NCBI GenBank assembly: GCA_951799405.1
Contig: OX637362.1
Span: 11,518,493 to 11,582,492, forward strand
Origin: Agapetus fuscipes
Taxonomy: Eukaryota; Arthropoda; Insecta; Trichoptera; Glossosomatidae
Length of the DNA stretch: 64,000 nt
Reading direction: 5' to 3'
Below are positions 54,301-63,789 of this stretch, piece after piece. The translations under genes and the position numbers were made by a program. The notes under the pieces were generated by a model. It was given only the letters and a program-made list of their open reading frames with translations, made no database searches and was not told the origin of the DNA. Within the stretch, counting starts at the first letter, position 1, and each line of letters opens with the position of its first letter.

Positions 54301-57300
54301 ACACATAATTAAAGAGCGCCGTTTTTGTGTGTGTCACACCTCAAGGGCCCTCTCATATCACGGATAAGATTTTTTGTAAAGATGCGTCTTTAGTGCTCCC
54401 TTAAAGACACCAGCAGTTTCTGCCTTCCTCACATGAGGTGGTAGTCTATTCCACTCCATTGGTCCCGCAAAAAAATGGGCGAGCTATCTACCGACTGGTA
54501 CTATATGTACACCTATCTTGCGGTGATGCGTTGCTAAGTATATCTAACCTTATCATGGGCGTACCCAGGAAGAGCCAGGGGGGGGCAGCTGCCCCCCCTG
54601 GAAGAGAAAAATTGACCTAAATAATCCAAAATTGTATTGCAATTACTAAAATTACCGTTCTTCGATAATGTCTTGACCCCCCCCCCCCCCCTAGAGGAAA
54701 TTACGTGCCTACCTCCCCCCGCCGTCGGCGATATATTTTGGTGACGATGATTTTCAATTTTCCAAAACCTGCCCCCCCCCTAGATTTGATCCTGGGTACG
54801 CCCATGAACCTTATGCTATATTAATTAATTACATCTATAATCTAAGATGCAAAGATATATTGGCATATAAAGCTCATACTTAATGCATGCCCACAAACAG
54901 GCACATGTAATTTTGTATGTGCACATGCTGCATGTGTACATACAAAATAAACTAAACCTCACATGAACATAAACATTGCAACTCCTGCTGTCTTTCCCTG
55001 AAATCGAGGTGGCATTGGAAAAAGTGAACCAAGTTTTTATCGCAATTGGGGTCAGCCTCATACCAACATTTTAGTCAAGAAACAAATTGTTCGCGATATT
55101 GTCAAATCGCGCTTAAATGATTGAGGAACTCAAAAATCAGAAGTATGTGCGATACTGAAGACATCGTCAGATGGAGCAGGAAGAGGAGACGATTCTGGAG
55201 GGACCACGTAGACCGCATGAACGAAAGAAGGATAGCCCGAGTCGTGGCACAGGAGATACCGGACGGCCAGCTTCTACCAGGTCACCCTCCCAAAAGATGG
55301 AAGAACAGCTGGTCTTCTGCATCACAGGAGGGAGTTCCACAATAAATAAGTTCCCAAAAATCAGCTCAAAAGGCTTCAATCGCTGCAGAACGCTGCAGCT
55401 AGACTCATATATGGCGCTGCAAAGTCTTGCCACATCACTCCTCACCTTCAAGCTCTGCATTGGCTGAAAATCCCTGAGAGGATTACCTTTAAAGTTGGTC
55501 TGCTCACTTTTAAAGCACTACGTGGGAGTGCTCCGAGGTACCTGATGGAGCTGGTGTCTCCAACAACTATAACCTTGCGTGGACAAACACTGAGGTCAGC
55601 TGCATCAAGAAGCAGCTGCCTGGACGTCCCAGCAAGAAGACCCCACACTGTTTTTGGAGACAGGGCATTCAAGGCAGCCGCTCCAATGACCTGGAATGCT
55701 TTTCCTGACACACTGAGGGAACTGGATTTGGAGACACAATTTAAAAGAAGTCTCAAGACTCACCTCTTCTTCATATGGACCAATCATATGGACAAGCGTC
55801 TTTGTAGTGACACATTGTTATAAAAGGCGCTATATAAATTCTGTGCTTATTATTATTATTATTAATCAACAGATCATAGTTCCTTAACAAGAGGAAGAAG
55901 AAGAAGCGCTTAAATGTTTGAAGAGAAGTTAGTTTGTCTTACTGGCGGAATCCACAGAGTCCCCGCTGAAGTGCTGCTGCGCATTGTTGGTGACGGCCGC
56001 CACCTGGGCGGGCAGGGGGGCAGGCGCGGCGGCCGTGGGGGGAGGGGCCGCCTGTGCCGGCAGGACCACGGCCGCCGGGGTCATGTAGGGCAGCTCGCGG
56101 CTGGACGACACCTGCCCGGATATGGCAGAGCTGGCCGTGAGCGGCACCCCACTGCCATCTGTGGGAGAAAACATTAAGCATTACCGGTAAGTTACAAAGA
56201 TATGTAACATTAAGGATTCACACTATACCTATGCATTTTCACAAGCAGACACATATAAGTTCGCGCTTAAACATGCCACATGTGGACTCACAATATAAAA
56301 ACCCAAATCTCAAATGAACATACACCCCGCAACTCTTGCCGACCTTCCCTGAAACAGGGATGGCATTGGCAAAGTGAAGCATTTTCTACAGCATGGGTGG
56401 TCAGCTACATACCAGCCTATAAGTCAAGGAACATACCTAACAAATTTCATTTTTTTAAATCACAAATAATAATATGTAACATCAAAACAAATACAGAATA
56501 CAAAATTCTAATTTAAATAACCCCAGTCCTAGCCGCCAACATTACAGATCAATTTCTTTCTGTCCTTATATACTTCTTTCATTTCATCCAGAGTCATAAC
56601 CTTCTTCATACAAGCTCTCCTTTTATTATGACTCTGGATATTCAATTCTAGAGAATCAACTACATAAACAATATAGAGACCTGGAGTTGTTTGAGATTCA
56701 TCGGTAGACGCCGAGAGGAGAGGAACAGTTCCATTGCTGGCCCCCGCAGCATTCTCTACGCCAGACGTTTCATCAATCCTGAAAAACATCAAAGCAAACG
56801 TGTCCATTTTGAAAATGAAATCAAATGAGACAATCATACCCTAAGTATCGAACTATGGAACATGAATAGAATTCATCTAAAGTCCTAAGCAATCATTTAG
56901 GGCCGGTCTTATAAACGAGAGACCAAATATCCGTAAGTATCTCGGCAAGTTACTAACGGATGGACGTTTACGGACTGATCTTACTGATGGTCGTCCTATA
57001 AAGTTTTTTTAACCGTCCGTTAGTTCTCAATAATGCACTCGTATTTTCGATGATTTTTTACGTGCATTCATGAACATACGTCATCCGTTTGCTGTCAAAG
57101 ACGAAACATAACCTAAAGTTGCTTTTGACAATAATACGAAAACGACTAAGACAGCACAATTTTAATGAATTATCTATCACTTTCGAAAGAAATTATCTTC
57201 AACAGGATAGAGCGTAGTAGTCCAATGACACGCAAAACTCACCGCAAAGAAACAATGCTTTGACAGCTAACCTAACCTCAAACCTTAACTAACTGGCCGG

Positions 57301-60300
57301 TATCTGCCATTAATCGATGGGTAGGCTGTCGGTAACTTTCACGGAAATAAAACAAACGGATTCTTATAAGACGAAAAATGTGACGTTTGTATTATATTTC
57401 GTTAAATTTGGTACGACATTGAACTAACGGATGTTTATAAGACCGGCCCTTAATCAATCACAATTTTTTTAGCAACCCAACCGAATGACTACAAATTTCT
57501 TCTCAGATTCGACCCACTTCTCACACAGTCCAATATGTGGGCTCTATTGTATTCTAATCCATTCATAACCTGCTCCAATTTCAAATTTTGAATATTGCCT
57601 TTGGTAAAAAATAAAATCAATAATCTGCAGGTAGGTAAATGTGTATATAAATGTGAATATTACAGTCATTAAGTAATAACATAGAGGAGCAGAAACTAAC
57701 TTACTGCATAGATACATACTATCTACCACATTATTGTCTCAGTCTTGTCAAACGTTGCAGTTGTGTAGTCATATAAAACATGTTTTTATGTGTCAAATTT
57801 TATGTTTTCTTGCTTTCTCCATTTTGAGTTTTGACAACTAATTACAATACATGCCATAATGTCTTAAAATAATGCCGTTTTCCTTTAAAATTTGGCAATC
57901 TTATCGATCACGATTTATACTGCATGCGTACTATGTTCGGACTAGTTTAGACATAGTACGCACACAGCAATGCTGCCACTTTTTTTAGATTTTTTTTAAC
58001 ATCCACCTGAGTTCTTTTGTACACATGGAAATGAAACTGTAAAGTTTTTTGTTCTCTTTCTTACTAATGACCATTTTCATAAGTAGGTTGAAACAGATAT
58101 ATATTGACACAACAATCCCTTTATTCGGGCTATGTATCCGTGGTCTGGTTGATTCTTTCCGGACAGTTTCACCCATTGCTCTGATGGGCATTATCAGCGG
58201 TTGGCTAGTCGCTGTGATCTTCTTACAGGATCTGCTGTATTAGAAACAACGCCAGCCTGTGGATTAGTATTGTCGTTTTTACTGTGAGAAGTCAAGCCGC
58301 CATTGCCCGGCTAGCAAGATGACGTAATTGCAACATGATTGGCTCGCAATGACGTCACCGAGTCACAAGGACTACTATTGGTCTGTACTGGCGCAGGCAT
58401 GCTAAGTTGATTCCCATTCTATAATAATCTATAATCTAAGTTGCAAGGATATATTCATTTAAAGCTCTCAGATGTATGCCCAAAAACCAACAAGTGTAGT
58501 TCGCGCTTACAAATGCTGAATGTGTACTTACAAATAAAATCCAAACCTCAAATGAACATAAGCCCCACAACTTTTGCCGACCTTCCCTGAAACAGGGGTG
58601 ACATTGGCAAAGTGAACCATTTTTTACAGTATGGGTGGTCAGCCTCATACCAACCTATAAGTCAAGGAATTTTTCATTGGTTCATATATATTGGTTAGAT
58701 ATATATTGTCTATTTTGGTTAAAATAATTTCTAGTCTACAGATATTATAAGTCAATGATTACAGTTAATGCAATGACTTTATGCATGCGGTGACAAATTA
58801 AATAAAAAAAACCCGTATAAATACTTCCTAATAGGATATCAATTTACACCGATCACTTTTCTGCTGAATGAGTAGCTTTTTTACTGGAAATACAGAGTAC
58901 ACTGTGCCACATACAGTTTCTTCAACTCGTGGAAATTCAAACACAATAATTGGAAGGTAAACAAAATGTGTTTTTGATAATAATGTCAATAAAAGGAACA
59001 AACGGTATTTATGCAACAAATATAAGGCAGGTGCTTATGAAATAAAAAAACTATATTTTTAGTATGGACTACAAAGATAACAATAAAAGTGGGTGAGTGT
59101 GGACACATTTTATGGCTAATATAATATGTAGATACATTATTCCTGCACAATTTACAAATTTTCAAGAGTCAGAATGGATTTATTCTCAGCAGGGAAAATG
59201 GTTTCCAAGTAGACTCGGGAACATTTTTTAATTTGGATTTTTTTCTCGGTGAGTAAACATCAGTCTTGTATGGGACTGGCGTTCTTAGCAACCAATAACA
59301 AAATATTTGCATGCGTTTCCCTAACAACCTGGACGGGTGACGTCACACTATTATCTATGTCAATTCACGTGTGGACTTCATTTGATTTCTTTCCAGCGCG
59401 GAGCATGATTTCCAAATTTGTTTTTTTCTTGTCAGAGACTGATGATTTTTCCGGCAGGAAACTACTTAAACAGGTCTGTGTGACAAGCAACCAATAACAG
59501 CTATTCATTAGGGTTTTCCCTGGCAACTCAGAGGCGCTATTTCAATATCACAAGAAAAGGAATGGATGCATTTAAAGTAAGCAAGTGTGAGGGAGATAGA
59601 TAACAAAGCGAACAACATTGACATCAGGCTTATTGATGCTGGCGTGATGTATTCCGGGATCTGTTGCCGTGGTCTGTGGGAGCTGGAGCTTCCGGACGTT
59701 TCGCCCATTCCGGAACGCGTCCGGAAGCTCCAGCTCCCACAGACCACGGCAACAGATCCCGGAAAACATCGCTCCAGCATCATCAGCCCGCCGTGTAAGC
59801 CTAAATCTATCAGGCTTATTGTTTGAGTGAGTAGGTACACAGTTTTTAGGAAGAAAGAACAATGGAGAGACACAGGCTCTCGACGGGGCAGTTTAAAAAA
59901 TTGGGTATGTGGTTATAAACATTTATTCTCGGATGTTTTAAAACCCCCCGACTTCAACTGAAGTGGTTGGTGTGAGGCAGGCCCCCTTACCATAAAAATA
60001 AATAGGCCCCAAATCGCCACATGGGACCCCTTCAGGGATAACGCAGGCAAGAAGTTACACTATATGTGTAGCTTAGTTGTGTCGTTGTGCTTTAACCCCC
60101 AGGGTGCTATTGAAGAAGCAACTAGGTGCTTAGAATCTATACGGGTTTTTACTGGAAATATATGGAAATTGTAACAGCACCACTAGTGAGCATTTTAGTT
60201 TCCATTTTTTTTTTTTGATAAAACGCTAGTCCGGTCGATAGCTCAGGTGGTAGAGTGATTGCATTCCATGCCGAAAGCTCGGGTTCGAATCACACCGAGG

Positions 60301-63300
60301 GTGTCAGAAATGATTTCCCATTTCGGTGTTTATTTCTAACCCCAAAATAAAAATACCGGCAAGGTTTACTCAGCCTTCACAAGAAATGAAAACCAGCACT
60401 CTCGGGAGCTGGGAAACCTCCACTTCAACTGAAGTGGTTGGCGTAAGGCCGGCCCCCTTACCTGTAAAAATAAATGGGTTCAACTTGCCACATGCGACCC
60501 CTTCGGGGATAACGCGGCAAGAAGTTACACTATATGTGTAGCTTATTTGCGTTTTTTTTTTTTAGTTGCTATGGTTGAGTTTAAACATACATTTGTATAC
60601 TTGGGGTAGGTGGCTACACGTATATTCATTGACTTCTAATATCTGTAGACTAGAAATTATTTCAATAAAAATATACACTATATATCTGTTTCAACCTACT
60701 TACAAAAAATAGTCCTTGGTAAGAAAGAGAACAAAGAGCTTCACAGTTGCATTTTCATGTGTACAAAAAAACTTGGGCGAATGTAAAAATGTTTCTAGAA
60801 AGATGGCAGAATTGCCGCGTACGTACTATGCCCGGAGCAGTCTGAACGTAGACGGATGCGGTATCAATCTTGTGATTGATAAAATTGACGAATTTTAAAG
60901 GAAAAAGGCATTATTTTAAGACAGTATGGCATGTGTTGTAATTGGGTGTCAAAACGTAAAATGGATTTGGACAAAATGGCCTTATTTCGTATGACTACAC
61001 CACTGCAACGATTGACAGAACTGAGACAAATGTGGGCTGCATAAAGTATGTATCAATGCAGAAAGTTAGTTTAGTGCTCCTTTACGGTATTACTCAAGGT
61101 CTGTGACACATTCAGAGAATGGACCATCAGAGCCTGGAAAAGACAATGTGGAGACAAGCTCGGTTTTCTCCAAAGAAAGAAAACATCAAATTTGACACGT
61201 AAAAACATGTTTTGTGTGACTACACAACAGCAACGCTTGACAGGACTGAGACAAAAGTGGTAGATAGTATGTATCAATGCAGGAAGTTAGTTTCCGCTCC
61301 TCTTGTTATTACTCAATGGTTACACTAACACAGACAAACACAACTACTCATATTCGCAATCATATTATAAGTGTCCTTTACCTGATGCTTCCATCTTGAA
61401 GTCTTGCATAGGCGTGCTCATACGGATGCTCGGATCTCCTGGTAGTCACAGGAGAGCTCTGCTCCGATATCCCTGAAACTGTAATTCATCAGTTAGATGC
61501 GGATAAAAGAGGAAATTCCTCTGAAAGACAGAGATTAGGGCAACACTTACAGCCATACCTAGAAACAGGTTTAAAAATATTTCTCCACAGAAGGATTGCA
61601 CAAAATCAACAGATTTCTCTGCAAATGTATCAAGCTGCTATTCAAATAGGGCCAGTCCTTCCGCAGATTAATCTCCACTTTGTTCTGTCCTTTGAACACT
61701 TCTTTCATCTCTTCGACTCTTTATGCATGTTGGGTTTAGGTTGGAATTACGGTCGTTTGACATATTTACAATAATAATAACTGAACAGTTAAAATGTATT
61801 AATCGGATATTAGACGAACCGTTATAAGAGAACTTACAGTATTCATCCTCAGTCGTCGTGCAGAGAGGGTACCTCCTGAAGACATTAGCTACGTCACTAA
61901 TGAAACTTCGAGAATAATGTAAGTTCTCTTATAACGGTTCGTCTAATATCCGATTAATACATTTAACTGTGTAGTTTTTATTATTGTAAATATCTTTATG
62001 CCTGATTGTCTCCTTTCATTCATCAAAAAGGGAAGAGCAAGCATGAAGAGGGTGATGAATATCTACGGAGGCACTGGCCACTCCTAGCGGGATGGTGTCT
62101 GAATACAAGTATAAGTACAAATGCAATGTATTTGCCAGGTAAATAGAACAAAGCAGTAGCTCTATCCATCTCAAGTGAAAATAGGGCAAATGTTACAGAT
62201 ACAACACACATTATGAAAAGATGATATCCATTTCAGGTGACACAGTTTTTTTTAGAGACGGGAAATAAAATGTTAAAGATAAACGATAATCCCCGCTAGA
62301 CAGATAAGATGAAAGATAGGTGTAGAATGCGGCAACACTGTGAGGATTATATCGCTCAATATTTTCCTATACAAAATTAAATACAATACATTGTTTTTTA
62401 TCAATGCCAGTTATTGTTTGTGATTAATAAATTGAGAATAAAACAACATGCTATTGAAAATTAAAAAAAAAAAACAAATCCTACAGGTCATACGGAAAGT
62501 TTCTGGAAACTAAACACAAAAAATCATACTTGAAATTTTATCTTTATCTTCTTCTCATTGTAGATCTTACATCTATATATTCAGAACTTCCCTCTTATGA
62601 TGCACAAGACCAGCTGCTGAGAGACGCTGGCCGTCTGGTATTTTTGCAAAAAAATTCCTATCCTATTTTCACTAATGCAGTCTACGTGGTTTCTCTCTAG
62701 AACTGTCTCCACTTCTCACTCCATCTGACAATGTTCTCAGTGTTGCACATGCTTCTGATTTCCTTTATCCATTTTTAAAAATATGTTTAAAAAAACATGC
62801 CGAACGGCCGTAATTCTAATTTAAAAACATTCCAGTTATTTCCAGTATGGCCCACAAAGTATATACATATAACTTTTCAATTTATTTATTTTATTTATTT
62901 ATTTATTTATAAATTCACGACACTTAGTGCCTTTTACAATACATACTAAAAATAGTGTTATAAATACAAGAATTTGTTTATTTAGAGGCTGATTTATTTT
63001 ATAAATTCTACATGATCGTGTGTGTCATATCTCAAGGGCTCTCTCCGATCAAGTATAAGACTTTTATGTAGACTTGAAAATATAAGAACACAATATTGTT
63101 ACATTTTGTTGGGTTCTCTTTTTAATTAAAATACAAGAATTTATTTTTACAGAATTTATTTTGCACAATTTAGTTCACAATTTTTCAAAGGTAAATTTGC
63201 TCTATGCGACTGACTCTCCGCACCATTTCAGTCCCTTAAGTAAATTGGGTACCAATTCAATCTTGCATTCTCTAGATTATTCTACCACCAGAAACGTTAT

Positions 63301-63591
63301 GCACTAGCACAATCACAGAGTACTTCCAGATGGTTCTACCTTACTCAAAGTGCTCACTCACTGTGATTTCATAGTTTGTCACACTACGAGTATGTATACG
63401 TGTACAGGCGCACATACGTATTTCAAGTTCATGACAACATATTGTATTTGAAGGATGAATGGAGGTATGGTTTCTTACGCTGGTTTGTGCCAACAGTTGC
63501 GTAAAGTTCTGACGCAGTGTCGCCGCTATCCTGGCGAGGAACCGGAGGGGGAATCTCAGGCAAGCTGCGCTGACTGTTTTGGGCGGAGGCT
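48301..63591 (-). CDS. Large tyrosine-motif-rich scaffold protein, 5' end missing
   Basis: Nine exons in order: 63591-63479, 61472-61382, 56778-56681, 56158-55943, 54194-54096, 53475-53259, 52871-52816, 51374-51123 and 49769-48301. All junction phases agree, giving 869 residues plus a partial first codon. The exon 8 donor could instead be at 51129. There is no enzyme domain and no membrane span in this part. It carries 24 YxxI/V/L/M motifs: ELYATV and AYARL in the first two exons, GYTSI, MYAAI and TYAQI in the middle, and 19 in the last exon, many as DPGYET or DPNYES. Pro/Ala-rich stretches (LPEIPPPVPRQ, SPLPPPPPAPT) could bind SH3 domains. Such tails recruit SH2 proteins after Tyr phosphorylation, as in PAG/Cbp-type adaptors; a relation to PAG is only suggested by motif style (SLPEIP, ELYATV). 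A membrane anchor may be encoded upstream of the window. Identity unresolved. Confidence 0.75.
50056..50611 (-). repeat. RTE LINE 3' fragment including ORF end
   Basis: One continuous reverse fragment: tail, 3' block, spacer and about 65 mutated C-terminal codons. It lies in the last intron of the tyrosine-motif gene, same strand. Confidence 0.75.
50613..51035 (-). repeat. Second RTE 3' fragment, interrupted by a CR1/L2 tail
   Basis: Reverse RTE 3' block at 50613-50826, then ORF C-terminal pieces at 50827-50877 and 50987-51035. The gap at 50878-50986 holds GCGCCCTTGGAGTGACATTG and CATCATCATCATC, a CR1/L2-like 3' end. Confidence 0.6.
51542..51838. repeat. RTE 3' scrap (+) and 3' copy (-)
   Basis: 51542-51602 is a forward fragment starting CTCCTTGACTGATAGG. 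51640-51838 is a reverse copy ending at GGCAAAGTGAA. Confidence 0.65.
52190..52540 (-). mobile_element. SINE B, reverse, with poly(A)-tailed insert
   Basis: Reverse copy from ACTACACATATAGTGTAGCT to AACTGAGCTATCGACCGGAC. About 98 bp at 52409-52506 are extra: a run of some 20 T followed by unique sequence, i.e. a short poly(A)-tailed piece inserted on the minus strand. Confidence 0.7.
52548..52775 (-). mobile_element. SINE A, reverse
   Basis: TTTGGTCGTCGCTACAAAGC, CAAGCAAGACCCAGTTGCTG and the head CACTAGACTACGTAC. It lies 40 bp downstream of the short exon at 52816-52871, in the same intron as the adjacent SINE B. Confidence 0.75.
53520..53933 (+). repeat. RTE family 2 end, foldback G arm, SINE A head half
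   Basis: 53520-53680 is an RTE family 2 3' end (GGAGGTACCGACCACCCCTA). 53690-53775 is one G arm (CTGTGGTCTGTGGGAGCTGG). 53795-53933 is the 5' half of a SINE A (GTTAACACTTCTGACTCGTA; GAATCCCGGCGGAGCAC). Confidence 0.6.
54290..54545 (-). repeat. Third SINE/LINE 3' family
   Basis: It shares CACACCTCAAGGGCCCTCT with the end of SINE A but continues into different sequence (ACATGAGGTGGTAGTCTATT). A related piece is at 62990-63090. It may be the LINE or SINE from which SINE A took its 3' end. Confidence 0.45.
54554..54806. mobile_element. hAT-type MITE with perfect 8-bp target duplication
   Basis: 253 bp. The ends are CATGGGCGTACCCAGGA and, reversed at the right, the same word. The 8-bp flank AACCTTAT is present on both sides (54546-54553, 54807-54814). 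The interior has long G and C runs (GGGGGGGGCAGCTGCCCCCC) and no ORF. It lies in an intron of the tyrosine-motif gene. Confidence 0.85.
54830..55083 (-). repeat. RTE LINE 3'-end copy, diverged
   Basis: Reverse copy opening at ATCTATAATCTAAGATGC, about as diverged as the 3974 copy. Confidence 0.65.
55110..55310 (+). pseudogene. LINE C-terminal fragment
   Basis: Frame reads RRRFWRDHVDRMNERRIARV then PGHPPKRWKNSWSSASQE, a non-LTR ORF C-terminus. The same family occurs reversed at 62600-62765. Confidence 0.55.
55340..55863 (+). pseudogene. CR1/L2-type LINE 3' end, frame intact
   Basis: An open frame from about 55365 to the stop at 55821-55823 contains LQSLQNAAARLIYGA, FKALRGSAPRYLMELVSP, TVFGDRAFKAAAPMTWNAFP and FKRSLKTHLF. 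The 3' end GGCGCTATATAAATTCTGTG plus TTATTATTATT is typical. 5'-truncated, with no frame damage in what remains, so probably young. Confidence 0.75.
56176..56645 (-). repeat. RTE LINE 3' fragment close to an exon donor
   Basis: Reverse fragment with tail, 3' block, spacer and about 35 C-terminal codons. It ends about 35 bp from the donor of the exon at 56681-56778 and starts 18 bp from the next exon (55943-56158), so it fills nearly the entire intron. Confidence 0.75.
56900..57449. mobile_element. PIF/Harbinger-like MITE, TTA target duplication
   Basis: 550 bp. The left end GGGCCGGTCTTATAAAC and the right end GTTTATAAGACCGGCCC are perfect inverted copies, with TTA on both sides (56897-56899, 57450-57452). 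Three-base TTA/TWA duplications fit the PIF/Harbinger superfamily. No transposase ORF. Confidence 0.8.
57690..58110 (-). repeat. Unknown repeat U, inverted relative to 60620-61310
   Basis: ACTGCATAGATACATACTAT, GTCATATAAAACATGTTTTT, CCATTTTGAGTTTTGACAAC and ATTTTCATAAGTAGGTTGAA each have a reversed counterpart at 60620-61310. No protein coding seen. Confidence 0.6.
58427..58669 (-). repeat. RTE LINE 3'-end copy, young subfamily
   Basis: Reverse copy nearly identical to the 3' end of the full-length LINE (GCCCCACAACTTTTGCCGAC; AATGCTGAATGTGTACTTAC). Confidence 0.8.
59235..59525. repeat. Repeat X, two partial units
   Basis: One unit at 59235-59380 has GTTCTTAGCAACCAATAACA, TTTCCCTAACAACCTGG and GGGTGACGTCACACTA. 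A second scrap at 59480-59525 has CAAGCAACCAATAAC and TTTTCCCTGGCAACTC. Confidence 0.55.
59625..59812. repeat. Foldback family G, close inverted pair
   Basis: GATCTGTTGCCGTGGTCTGT, GGGAGCTGGAGCTTCCGGAC on the left is mirrored by GTCCGGAAGCTCCAGCTCCC, ACAGACCACGGCAACAGATC on the right, with a loop of about 20 bp. It ends in GCCGTGTAAGCCTAAATC. Confidence 0.7.
59940..60082 (+). mobile_element. SINE B 3' half
   Basis: Forward, from CGACTTCAACTGAAGTGGTT to GTAGCTTAGTTG; the head is missing. Confidence 0.7.
60230..60563 (+). mobile_element. SINE B, full-length reference copy
   Basis: The tRNA-like head GTCGATAGCTCAGGTGGTAG (A box) and CGGGTTCGAATCACACC (B box) begin the element. The body (ATACCGGCAAGG; CTTCACAAGAAATGAAAACC; GTAAAAATAAATGGG) and 3' end GTAGCTTATTTGCG plus a T run follow. 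At about 334 bp it is the most complete copy in the window. Confidence 0.85.
60620..61310 (+). repeat. Unknown repeat U with internal duplication
   Basis: 60990-61085 and 61215-61310 are direct copies (TGACTACACCACTGCAACG / TGACTACACAACAGCAACG; AGTATGTATCAATGCAG). The unit as a whole is the inverse of 57690-58110 and 58690-58760. Confidence 0.55.
61645..62115. mobile_element. Compact foldback F (61739-61990) flanked by RTE family 2 ends
   Basis: GGATATTAGACGAACCGTTA, TAAGAGAACTTAC on the left pairs with GTAAGTTCTCTTATAACGGT, TCGTCTAATATCC on the right, about 100 bp per arm. RTE family 2 3' scraps lie on both sides, reversed at 61645-61738 and forward at 62005-62115 (GGAGGCACTGGCCACTCCTA). 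Confidence 0.65.
62600..62765 (-). pseudogene. LINE C-terminal fragment, reverse
   Basis: Reverse complement of a diverged copy of 55110-55290 (CCATCTGACAATGTTCTCAG; CTGGCCGTCTGGTATTT). Confidence 0.5.
62766..63478. other. Intron, low-complexity TTTA run
   Basis: A (TTTA)n-rich stretch at 62880-62912 and a small repeat piece at 62990-63090 related to 54290-54360. Nothing else recognised. Confidence 0.45.
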
Positions 63592-63789
63592 CTGTAAGAT
63601 AATATAATAATAATAAATATATCAATGGCGTAGACAAAATTATGCTGAAAAAATGACGCATAAATGTGATTTCAAGCAAACAAGTTGATAGAGAAACGAT
63701 AACTCATTTCAACTAAGCAAAGTCTGCTATTCAAACCAGTTTGCTTGATAATTGTGAGGTTAAGTGGTGTACCCTCATAGATTGGCCTA

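Noticed and set aside
58049..58243. A 64-codon forward frame with hydrophobic segments
   Set aside because: It crosses the edge of repeat U, lacks similarity and has no start or splice context that can be supported.
60230..60300. tRNA gene at the head of SINE B (and similar heads of SINE A)
   Set aside because: A and B boxes are present but the acceptor stem does not close and a SINE body follows. These are SINE promoters, not functional tRNA genes.
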